Shown: positions 1 to 7,011 of the stretch, piece by piece | How positions within the stretch are numbered: the stretch's first letter is position 1 | Layout of the letters: the number at the start of each line of letters is the position of its first letter | From: Treponema sp. | GTDB taxonomy: Bacteria; Spirochaetota; Spirochaetia; Treponematales; Treponemataceae | Assembly: GCA_018385415.1 (NCBI GenBank) | Contig: JAHAZA010000017.1 | Span: forward strand, 1 to 10,309 | Reading direction: 5' to 3' | DNA: 10,309 bases | Made by a program: the position numbers and the translations under genes | The notes under the pieces: model-generated | Database searches by the model: none | Seen by the model: only the letters and a program-made list of their open reading frames with translations | Told to the model about the DNA's origin: nothing

Positions 1-1115
1 TGTTTGTTGAACAGCTTGATTCATTATTTGCCCAATACTGTCTCAATTCTTTGAGCTGTCCTAAACTGTCATAATCTCCTGACCTATGACGCAACAGATT
101 TCCATTTGAATCATAAACTCGTATGTCTACAGGCAGGGCTATGATATAGTCCGTCGCGTTCGTGTTGTCGTATGTTATGTCCGCGGACAATTTTTGGCCG
201 TCGCCAAAGTTCTGGGTAATTTTTATGCAGTTGCCGTAACGTAAATCATATTTATATGATGTTGCTGTGGCGATATAACAGCATGTTCCGGATGATTTTT
301 CATATATTCGAGATTCTTCTTTTACAGGCAAAGCATAAGGAGCATCTTCCAATGTTGTAACATTTTCTGAAAGCAATGCGCCGTCAGCAGTCTTTACCGT
401 ATTTGTGTTTACACAACCTTTGGAATAATACTCACGGTTGTAATAAACATCTTCCTGACAGTTGCCGTCCGTAAAAATTGTTTTTACAGTTCCAAATCCA
501 TAGAAATCTTTTTTATTTCTATCATAATATCCGTCACTGTATTCATAAGTTGTTGTTACAGAATGTGCTCCATGCTTAACTTCAGGAAGAACATCATCTT
601 TATCTGTTCCGTCATTCATTGTGACGCGGCTCATTACATATTTGAAATTTGGATTTTCAATTGTTCCAAACTGCTCCGCATAATCAATTTCTACATTTCC
701 ACCCTGCGGAAGATTTACTTTAGTAAGTTTTCCATAAAGCCCACTTATGTTTCGTTTCCAGAATGTACAATAGCCAGGAACACGAAGAACATGGTCTACA
801 AGCCCATCTCCGTCCAAGTCCATCATCGAAACATTTACGCAGTTTATTGATGAAGAACCGGAAAGTCCGTTACCACCTGAACAAGTCATATTAATGGAAA
901 TACCAGCTACAGGAATTTTTATTGGAAAAGTAAAACTTACTCCTATACTTCCATTAAGAGATAATGATACAGTCGAAGAAAACTCCATGTTATCTATATC
1001 ATTAATTGCAAAAGGATTGCAGACAGGCAACACATTGACAAGACCTTCCGTTAATGAACCTATAAGCGGCTGGTTACCAAAAAGTCCAAGGTCAAAGTTT
1101 ACATCTTTTCCAGTT
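1..1115. repeat. 1.1-kb direct repeat, copy A (partner 5811-6934)
   Basis: The sequence aligns with 5811-6934 in the same orientation. The offset is 5810 near position 21 and 5819 near position 1082, which implies about 9 bp of net indel. Stretches around 600-700, 880-930 and 970-1100 are almost identical, while about 120-330 has diverged strongly. The right limit is where copy B meets the IS256 end. The left limit is the window edge, so the repeat may be longer. Confidence 0.9.
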
Positions 1116-1840
1116 TGAAGAAACGATTGTTCTGTACTATTTACATTCCATGATGGCAGTAAAATATCATCTGCCTGTACAAACGAATTTCCTGTATTAT
1201 AAAATACAGCAATTGAGCCACTCCTTTGTACAAGTTTGTCGGCAAGTCCATCGCCGTTAATATCCAGATACATAGTTTCTGAAGTGTTTGATGAAACGCT
1301 GTAGCTTAATCCTGTACCCAGACTTACGCCAGTTTTCAGCGATTCACCTCTTGATGAAGATTTTCTTATGTTGGCATTTACGGCAGCACTGCTTAAAGAA
1401 GATGTATTCATGCTGCCGGCATTTACAGTAACTAAACTTGAGGTAGAAAATTTCTTTCCCTGATTCAATGATACAGATGAACCATTAAAATAATCAGGTA
1501 AGCCATCTCCATTTACATCTATAAACCCTGCGTTTACAGAAGAGCTTCCTGTTACAACGGTACAGCCAGCACCTCCGCTTACAGATGGTGATGGGGTAGC
1601 TCCAATTACTTTTCCATTTTTTGATATTGTCAATGACACTGAACCATTTGGAGAAACAGAAGCTCCTTTTATTTCAGTCGCAGAAGAAGTTGAATTTATA
1701 TTTATATTACCTATAAAATAACTGCTGCCATAACTTATTCCGTCTTTTGTTTTTATTCCAGGAATAACATTTATGCCGGAACCAGCCTGTTGAATTATAT
1801 CTGGAATAGAATCACCATTTACATCCATAACAGTCTGAGT
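1..1840 (-). pseudogene. Rhs/YD-repeat family protein, N-terminal half (copy A), 5'-truncated and running off the window
   Basis: The minus strand is open from about 1840 to the left edge with no stop. The translated protein carries four FG-GAP/VCBS-type acidic motifs, DVNGDSIPD, DVNGDGLPD, DINGDGLAD and DLDGDGLVD, separated by Ser/Gly-rich stretches. YD-repeat-like sequence follows (TYEYSDGYYDRNKKDFYGFG). This is the SpvB/TcdB-like architecture that precedes Rhs cores. The first in-frame ATG is at 1828. Four codons further upstream is an in-frame TAG (1841-1843), which lies in IS3-derived DNA. No signal peptide or ribosome site is visible, so the true 5' end was lost at the IS junction. Positions 1-1115 duplicate part of copy B; 1116-1830 is absent from copy B. 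The tip and any immunity gene of this copy lie outside the window. Family assignment is secure; pseudogene status is inferred from the broken 5' end. Confidence 0.8.
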
Positions 1841-1953
1841 CTATTGAACATTTCAAAAAAAAATTAATTGAATTCTTGTCTTGGTACAACGAAAAGAGAA
1901 TTAAGGTTAAATTAAAAGGACTGACCCCTTTACAATTTAGGAATCAGCCCTGA
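1837..1953 (+). pseudogene. IS3-family transposase, C-terminal fragment (about 38 residues)
   Basis: The plus-strand frame reads ESIEHFKKKLIEFLSWYN, then EKRIKVKLKGLTPLQFRNQP, and stops at 1951-1953. The pattern WYNEKRIKxKLKGLTPxQFR is the extreme C-terminus of the rve/DDE transposases (OrfB) of the IS3 family. An in-frame TAA at 1828-1830 marks loss of everything upstream, including the DDE catalytic core. The fragment cannot be active. It abuts the beheaded 5' end of Rhs copy A, which is encoded on the opposite strand. Confidence 0.85.
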
Positions 1954-1997
1954 AAAATTAGCCTAGTTAAAGTGTCCAATAATTGGGGTGCACTTCA
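1837..1997 (+). mobile_element. IS3-family remnant, right end only
   Basis: After the transposase stop, the sequence runs to GTGTCCAATAATTGGGGTGC followed by ACTTCA, ending at about 1997. Read inward from outside this is TGAAGTGCACCCCAATTATT, a typical IS3-family terminal repeat. The left end, OrfA and most of OrfB are missing, so this is a deletion scar rather than an element. I found no target duplication because the left boundary is gone. The exact left junction with Rhs copy A lies somewhere in 1829-1840. Confidence 0.75.
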
Positions 1998-2123
1998 AAG
2001 GAATATCTTATTTAATTCTTTATCTTCTGTATATTACTTACTTTTATTTCTTTGTGTATCCATCTGTCACCTCGGGTTTAACACAACATTAGAAAATTAC
2101 TTACAAACCATTCTTCAATTTCT

Positions 2124-2444
2124 TCAATTATATTTTTTTATATGGCTAGTTACTTTTACAAATAAATTAAATAAAATTGTGAAAAGTACGGAAACTATTA
2201 AAGAAATATAAAAAGTCTCTTTTGATAAAAACAACATATGAAGAGAACTATTATTACATTTGTCATCCCAATACTTAAAATCTCCATATTGTTCATTCAC
2301 TTCAATAAATCCATTCTTATTTGAGTCAAATTGCTCAAATTTAAAATTTCTGTAAGCCACAATTCCATAAATTGTACCATTTATCAAAAATACAGATACA
2401 ACAAAAGTAGCAAAAAATACAATGAGTTGTTTTTTTAGACACAT
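2124..2444 (-). CDS. Small two-TM membrane protein with an EF-hand-like loop, candidate immunity protein for the adjacent Rhs tip
   Basis: A 106-residue protein. A hydrophobic segment at about residues 7-30 (LIVFFATFVVSVFLINGTIY) follows a KK pair, and a second lies at about 77-97 (FYISLIVSVLFTILFNLF), followed by a KK-containing tail. By the positive-inside rule both termini face the cytoplasm and residues 31-75 are outside. That loop contains DSNKNGFIEVNE (about 40-51), which fits the 12-residue EF-hand calcium loop (D-x-N-x-N-G-x-I-x-x-x-E). The start lies 4 bp after the Rhs stop, and its ribosome site overlaps the last Rhs codons, so translation is probably coupled. Position directly after an Rhs C-terminal tip is the classic place of an immunity gene. 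I do not recognise the family; the immunity role is inferred from context. The 1998-2123 stretch downstream holds no convincing gene. Confidence 0.7.
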   Translation of the reverse strand: MCLKKQLIVFFATFVVSVFLINGTIYGIVAYRNFKFEQFDSNKNGFIEVNEQYGDFKYWDDKCNNSSLHMLFLSKETFYISLIVSVLFTILFNLFVKVTSHIKKYN

Positions 2445-2448
2445 AAAA

Positions 2449-3096
2449 CTACCACCTTTTATTTGCTGGTACAGGGAAACTTATAGACCACGATCGAGTA
2501 TAGAATGCATATGGATGACTACCTTTTCTCTCACAATTTGGTCCAATTCCATCTGCTTTTTTTGATTTATTGGTAATATCGGAGATATCCCAAAAACCAT
2601 CTCCATCACTTGCAGTAAAATCAACAATACAGAATTTTGTTCCTGTTGAAATTTTGTAATCAACCCTCGTATTCCCCATGAAGAACATACCGTTTTTATC
2701 CCATCTGCTATTTTTTCCAAACAACCAATTATTACTTGATAACTGTATCCGATAGTTACCTTTCGAAAGAGTTGTATTTCCTGATTTAATTTTTGCTTCC
2801 TTAGAAGCATTTGCATCCTTTATCGCATTAAAAACATTATCACCAAGCCAAGCAGTTTCTCCCGTTCCATTATCATATAAATCATCTGCTTCACTTGTAT
2901 TATTTATTTCAGGAGCACCTTCCGGTTTTGTAGAATAGATTCCCATGTCTATTGTTTCTCCTATCTGTAATGTTCGTGGATCTCTATCTTTTTTCCAATT
3001 TGAATTATGCCAGTCTTTACCAGTCTCTTGTTGTAACCCCCAAAGAGTATCATCTTTTTCTGCAGTAAAAGTTCCATCTCCATTATCAATCCACAT
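2449..3096 (-). other. Rhs C-terminal variable tip: LysM-like linker plus unrecognised putative toxin domain
   Basis: The tip starts after the DPTG motif (residues 1298-1301), the usual boundary of Rhs cores. First comes a LysM-like unit at about 1306-1352 (GTFTAEKDDTLWGLQQETGK, then LQIGETIDMG), which may bind glycan. The last 164 residues match no toxin family I can name. Visible landmarks are a Gly-Asn-Tyr-rich central part (GNYRIQLSSNNWLFGKNSRW, 1414-1433), an acidic motif SDGDGFWDISD (1464-1474), cysteines at 1457 and 1489, and an aromatic end (YAFYTRSWSISFPVP). The SDGDGFWDISD stretch resembles calcium-binding DxDG motifs. The toxin role is inferred from position, not from motif. Confidence 0.6.
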
Positions 3097-6000
3097 ACCT
3101 GTAGGGTCTGTATATCGAACAGGATTGTTACCGGCATAATGATAAAGATTAAGGTTTACGGAATTGTAAGCCCCTCCACAACCAGCAGAAGAACCCGACA
3201 TATACTCGCCCAATGCCGGGTCAGTTGAGAGCCAACGAGAATATTTCGGGTCTAAGTATCTAGCCCCATAATAATAAAGTCCTGTTTCTTCGTCTAGTTC
3301 CTTGGCGGTAAACTTGTATGGCAAGAATTCAAGACCTTGATTCTGTGTCTTTTCGATCCAAGTTTCACCATAAGGCGTGTACTCAATCCGCTGATACTCG
3401 TCGCCGTTGTAATCCGAGATGAGGCTTGCCGAGCCGAGGTGGTCGGAGTGGTAGAAATATTGTTTGTAGTATTCCTCTTGATACGTCGGATTCTCGCCGC
3501 TGTTGAGTTTTGTTACAATTCTTGTCTCACCAAGGTAAATATTCTTAGAAGTCTGTCCGCCGTAAATTGAATTACCCGAATCAGTATGGTGAGTCCACAT
3601 TTTGTTGAAGTAAAGTGTTTCTGAATTTCCTGTGTACTTGTTACTTCGTTGTCCGTCCTGTCCGTAAACATAGGCCGTGTTGTAGTTTGAATCAACGCTT
3701 GAAATAAGCTGATTTTTCTCGTTCCAGACATAAGTTCTGCTATATTTTTTACTTTTTATGCTGGTGTTGGAATCATCGTCCTTGAACAAGCCCCAACCAT
3801 AATCGGTAGAATAAACGTCTTCTGATTCTTTATTAATCTTATGGTAAGAAACATCTTCGCCATTGCTCTCAAAGCTGCCGTCCTGCTCGCAAATGATATT
3901 GCCGTTTGAATCGTATTTGTAGTATCGGTCTCCTGCACAGATAAGGCGGTGGGCAAATTTTTCGTCATACAGATAATCAAAACTGTAATTGAGGTTGTCA
4001 CCGATTGCCTTATTTGGCGATACAGTTTCTGTTGAGATTTTGGATGTCATGTTTCCAAGTCCGTCAGAGTCAAACTCAAAGAGCTGGCTGTAATTAGATA
4101 CAAATTCTGGCGAACTAGACTTGTACGGATTATAGGTAGTCTCGCCGTCAACCTTTATAAGCTGGTACAGGTTGTCATAGCTGTAAATCTGCTTGGTCTT
4201 GTAGTTTCCCGTCACGGAGTCAAGGCAGTCGTTCTCGTAGCCAAGCACATTGCCGACCGCATCAAAACTGTAGCTTATGTTCTGGTAACTTTGCCCCCAT
4301 TTGTTTTTGGTCTTTATTGTATCAAGCCATCTGCGAGCGGGGGCATAGTTGTATTCCGTGAATGTGCCGTTGCCGTAGTCAATTCTTGTTCGCTGTCCGT
4401 ACTCATCGTAGAGAATATTTGTAACATAATTGAATTCATGTCCGTAATGTTCTCCTCTGACGCTCACAACCTGTCCGCCCTTGTCGTAGCCGTAAGTTAT
4501 CTTTTCGCCGTCAGGGTATACAATCCACTGCATACGTCCCAAGTAATCAGAGCGGTATTCCATGACAGCGGTTTCCGAAGGATTATTGCCGTTCAGATGA
4601 GTGGCGAGCGTTCTTGTTTCTTTTGTAGTTTCTCCAAGTTTTCCGTATTCATATTCCAAAGTTCCCGAAGCATCGGCTACGGAAAGAATCTTTCCTGCCG
4701 CTCCGTGAGTGTCGTTCGCACCGCCGTAAGTGTAAACAGTATCTTCTGTGTCTGGGTAGTCTATGTGGACAAGGCGGTTCAGGCCGTCGTATTCGTATAC
4801 AATCTGCTTGTTGTTTTCGCGCAGAACGCTGTTGTTCTCGCGGACGAGGTTGGAACACTCATCATAGAAAAATTCCTGCCTGCCAGAGTCAAGGCTTTCA
4901 AGGGCGGTGCGACGGCCAAGAAGGTCGTATTCCGCCGTTATAGGATGACCTTTTGCGTCAAAAGCCTTGAGCATTTCGCCCATTGCATTGTAGCGGTATG
5001 TTACTTCCGTAAGCTGATTTCCGTCCTTATCATTTTTTGCTACTCGGACAATGTTTCCCCTGCTGTCGGTTTCTTGGACGCTTACATTTTCAAGAGGGTC
5101 GGCCGTCTCGGAAATCAGCTTGTTTTCTTCTATATAAAAAGCGTTAGTCTGAGCCGAGCCGTCTGGCAGAACGGTCTTAACCTGGCGGTCTTTTTCATCG
5201 TATTCATAAGAGGTAAACAAATTTGTCATTTTTGACGTTGAGCTGAGCAAGTCATCCAATCCGCCCTCTATAAACTCGGTCATGCCTTCTTTTACGGTTC
5301 TTCCCTTATCGTCGTATTCCACGGCTCCACTTGCGTTCCAGCCTTCAACGCCGTTTACAAAGCCGGTCTTTGCGGTACGCACGGCTCGTCCGAGGCCGTC
5401 AATCTGTAATACGATCTGAATTATGCTGTCATCTTCTGCGTCAAATGTTACTTTATTGTTTGTTACGGCATACCACAATTCGTGAATTCCATTTGAATCT
5501 TTATTTGGTGTATGGTATTCATAACTTACCGCGGGAGTTATGCCCGTGTCGTAAGCAGTCCGAATTTCTTTTATACGCTGCCATTTATCATATTCATAGT
5601 TTAGTTTGTTTCCGTTGCAGTCGGCCTCAGATTTTTTTGTCTGCGTTGGAATGTTGTAATCTATCTTGCTTTCATAACTGTCCGTGCCCATTCCGCTTTG
5701 CGAAATTCCTGTTACGAACATATTCTCGTCTTTGTCGTAAGTATAGGCCAAGGTTGCGCCGCAGCTGTCTGAGACAGTTTCTATATTTCCGTAATCATCA
5801 TATGTAAGTCTGTTTATTGAACGGCATGATTCATTATTTGCCCAATACTGGCTAAGTTCTGTAAGCTGTCCTATTTCATTATAGTTACCTGTACGAAGTC
5901 GAAGAGGATTAGATTCTCCATTTTTTCCATACACAAGAATTTTAATAGGTAACCCAGTGATATATTGACTATTTGTATCAATATTCTTGTATATTATTTC

Positions 6001-6999
6001 TCCGGTTAAACTTTCAGAATCTCCAAAATCCTGTATTACCTTTGTACAGTTACCATACAACAAATCATATGAATAACTTGTTGCAGAGTATATATAATTT
6101 TTACTTCCTGATGATTTTTCATAAATCTTTGCCTCTTCTTTTACAGGCAAGGCATAAGGAGCATTTTCTAATGCTGTACTGCTTTCAGAAAGCAATGCGC
6201 CGTCAGAAGTTTTTATCGTACTTGAGTTTACACAACCTTTGGAATAATACTCACAGTTGTAATAAACATCTTTCTGACAGTTGCCGTCTGCAAAAGTTGT
6301 TTTTACAGTTCCAAATCCATAGAAATCTTTTCTAGCCCGGTCATAATATCCATCACTGTATTCATAAGTTGTCGTTACAGAATGCGCTCCATGTTTAAGC
6401 TCTGGAAGAACATCATCTTTATCTGTTCCGTCATTCATTGTGACGCGGCTCATTACATATTTGAAATTTGGATTTTCAATTGTTCCAAACTGCTCTGCAT
6501 AATCTATTTCTATATTTCCACCCTGAGGAAGATTTACCTGTGTAAGCTGCCCATATCTTCCACTTATATTGCGTTTCCAGTATGTACAATAGCCAGGAAC
6601 ACGAAGAACATGATCTGCAAGACCGTCGCCGTCCAAGTCCATCATAGAAACATTTACGCAGTTTATTGATGAAGAACCGGAAAGACCGTTTCCACCTGAA
6701 CAAGTCATATTAATGGAAATACCAGCTACAGGAATTTTTATAGGGAATGTAAAGCTCACTCCAACATTACCACTCATGGACAGAGAAACAGTCGAAGAAA
6801 ACTCCATGTTATCTATATCATTAATTGCAAAAGGATTGCAGACAGGCAACACATTGACAAGACCTTCCGTTAATGAACCTATTAGCGGCTGGTTACCAAA
6901 AAGTCCAAGGTCAAAGTTTACATCTTTACCAGTTACAAGGACTCTGTGAAAGCCTTTCTGTAAATTCCTAAAAAGTAGGCATTGTGGTAAAATAAACAC
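2449..6999 (-). CDS. Rhs/YD-repeat polymorphic toxin-like protein (copy B), 5' end replaced by IS256 sequence
   Basis: A 1516-residue frame. Residues 1-20 (from a GTG at 6997-6999) are encoded by the IS256 left end; homology to copy A begins at about residue 21 (LVTGKDVNFDLG). A VCBS-like motif DLDGDGLADH is at 121-130. YD repeats fill about 210-1180 (for example YEYDGLNRLVHIDYPD at 735-750). The conserved Rhs terminal blocks follow: YHSDHLGS (1193-1200), GLYYYGARYLDP (1240-1251) and NLYHYAGNNPVRYTDPTG (1284-1301). A LysM-like segment (about 1306-1352) and a 164-residue tip complete it. Rhs repeats of this type form a hollow shell around a C-terminal toxin. There is no signal peptide, since the native N-terminus and upstream VCBS repeats are lost. 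Only a weak TAGG precedes the GTG, so expression is doubtful and it may be a pseudogene, although the remaining frame is intact. Confidence 0.85.
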   Translation of the reverse strand: MFILPQCLLFRNLQKGFHRVLVTGKDVNFDLGLFGNQPLIGSLTEGLVNVLPVCNPFAINDIDNMEFSSTVSLSMSGNVGVSFTFPIKIPVAGISINMTCSGGNGLSGSSSINCVNVSMMDLDGDGLADHVLRVPGYCTYWKRNISGRYGQLTQVNLPQGGNIEIDYAEQFGTIENPNFKYVMSRVTMNDGTDKDDVLPELKHGAHSVTTTYEYSDGYYDRARKDFYGFGTVKTTFADGNCQKDVYYNCEYYSKGCVNSSTIKTSDGALLSESSTALENAPYALPVKEEAKIYEKSSGSKNYIYSATSYSYDLLYGNCTKVIQDFGDSESLTGEIIYKNIDTNSQYITGLPIKILVYGKNGESNPLRLRTGNYNEIGQLTELSQYWANNESCRSINRLTYDDYGNIETVSDSCGATLAYTYDKDENMFVTGISQSGMGTDSYESKIDYNIPTQTKKSEADCNGNKLNYEYDKWQRIKEIRTAYDTGITPAVSYEYHTPNKDSNGIHELWYAVTNNKVTFDAEDDSIIQIVLQIDGLGRAVRTAKTGFVNGVEGWNASGAVEYDDKGRTVKEGMTEFIEGGLDDLLSSTSKMTNLFTSYEYDEKDRQVKTVLPDGSAQTNAFYIEENKLISETADPLENVSVQETDSRGNIVRVAKNDKDGNQLTEVTYRYNAMGEMLKAFDAKGHPITAEYDLLGRRTALESLDSGRQEFFYDECSNLVRENNSVLRENNKQIVYEYDGLNRLVHIDYPDTEDTVYTYGGANDTHGAAGKILSVADASGTLEYEYGKLGETTKETRTLATHLNGNNPSETAVMEYRSDYLGRMQWIVYPDGEKITYGYDKGGQVVSVRGEHYGHEFNYVTNILYDEYGQRTRIDYGNGTFTEYNYAPARRWLDTIKTKNKWGQSYQNISYSFDAVGNVLGYENDCLDSVTGNYKTKQIYSYDNLYQLIKVDGETTYNPYKSSSPEFVSNYSQLFEFDSDGLGNMTSKISTETVSPNKAIGDNLNYSFDYLYDEKFAHRLICAGDRYYKYDSNGNIICEQDGSFESNGEDVSYHKINKESEDVYSTDYGWGLFKDDDSNTSIKSKKYSRTYVWNEKNQLISSVDSNYNTAYVYGQDGQRSNKYTGNSETLYFNKMWTHHTDSGNSIYGGQTSKNIYLGETRIVTKLNSGENPTYQEEYYKQYFYHSDHLGSASLISDYNGDEYQRIEYTPYGETWIEKTQNQGLEFLPYKFTAKELDEETGLYYYGARYLDPKYSRWLSTDPALGEYMSGSSAGCGGAYNSVNLNLYHYAGNNPVRYTDPTGMWIDNGDGTFTAEKDDTLWGLQQETGKDWHNSNWKKDRDPRTLQIGETIDMGIYSTKPEGAPEINNTSEADDLYDNGTGETAWLGDNVFNAIKDANASKEAKIKSGNTTLSKGNYRIQLSSNNWLFGKNSRWDKNGMFFMGNTRVDYKISTGTKFCIVDFTASDGDGFWDISDITNKSKKADGIGPNCERKGSHPYAFYTRSWSISFPVPANKRW
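2452..2458 (-). promoter_or_regulatory. Ribosome binding site of the candidate immunity gene, inside the Rhs 3' end
   Basis: On the minus strand AAGGTGG lies 7 nt before the ATG at 2444 and is formed by the last codons (Lys-Arg-Trp) of the Rhs gene. This fixes the start codon and implies that the two genes are translated from one message. Confidence 0.7.
5811..6934. repeat. 1.1-kb direct repeat, copy B (partner 1-1115)
   Basis: The partner of 1-1115, in the same orientation. Similarity stops 5 bp before the IS256 terminal repeat at nucleotide level. At protein level it continues to the Leu codon at 6937-6939 (FLQTGK in copy A, VLVTGK here). The left limit reflects the window edge in copy A, not a true end of similarity. 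Confidence 0.9.
6940..6967 (+). repeat. IS256-family terminal inverted repeat, left
   Basis: Matches the reverse complement of 8405-8432 at 25 of 28 positions; the mismatches are at repeat positions 5, 12 and 13. Confidence 0.88.
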
Positions 7000-7011
7000 A
7001 GGAGCCTACTT
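6973..7011 (+). promoter_or_regulatory. Transposase leader hairpin covering the start region, with a candidate -10 box in its loop
   Basis: AAGTAGGC (6973-6980) and GCCTACTT (7004-7011) are perfect 8-bp inverted repeats with a 23-nt loop. The GGAG ribosome site (7001-7004) sits at the stem edge, and the GTG start (7012) directly follows the stem. TAAAAT at 6988-6993 in the loop resembles a -10 box, though no good -35 is visible at 17-18 bp. A transcript starting near 7000 would lack the left arm. Read-through transcripts from outside would carry both arms and could hide the start. Confidence 0.45.

Noticed and set aside
563..850. A 95-codon plus-strand frame that is conserved at 6382-6669
   Set aside because: Its apparent conservation comes only from the Rhs duplication on the opposite strand. 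The same applies to the pair 894-1118 and 6713-6949.
1200..1840. Possible CRISPR or tandem repeat, because similar acidic motifs recur
   Set aside because: The recurrence is at protein level (VCBS-type DxNGDGxxD units) with diverged DNA and irregular spacing; there are no identical repeats with unique spacers.
1998..2123. A nine-codon minus-strand frame (MDTQRNKSK) preceded by GAGGTGA
   Set aside because: The ribosome site looks good, but the frame is very short, the sequence is unremarkable and nothing extends it into a gene.
1972..2211. A 79-codon hydrophobic plus-strand frame
   Set aside because: It starts inside the IS3 terminal repeat and overlaps the 3' end of the membrane-protein gene. 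Low-complexity Phe/Leu composition fits AT-rich antisense DNA.
2481..2816. A 111-codon alternative minus-strand frame inside the Rhs tip
   Set aside because: It overlaps the tip in another frame, shows no domain and lacks its own ribosome site. The Rhs frame explains the sequence and its stop is coupled to the next gene.
4291..5235. A 314-codon plus-strand open frame opposite the Rhs core
   Set aside because: It is antisense to an intact, strongly family-matching YD-repeat region; the translation has no domain and odd Cys/Val/Phe-rich composition. A shadow frame of GC-richer repeat DNA.
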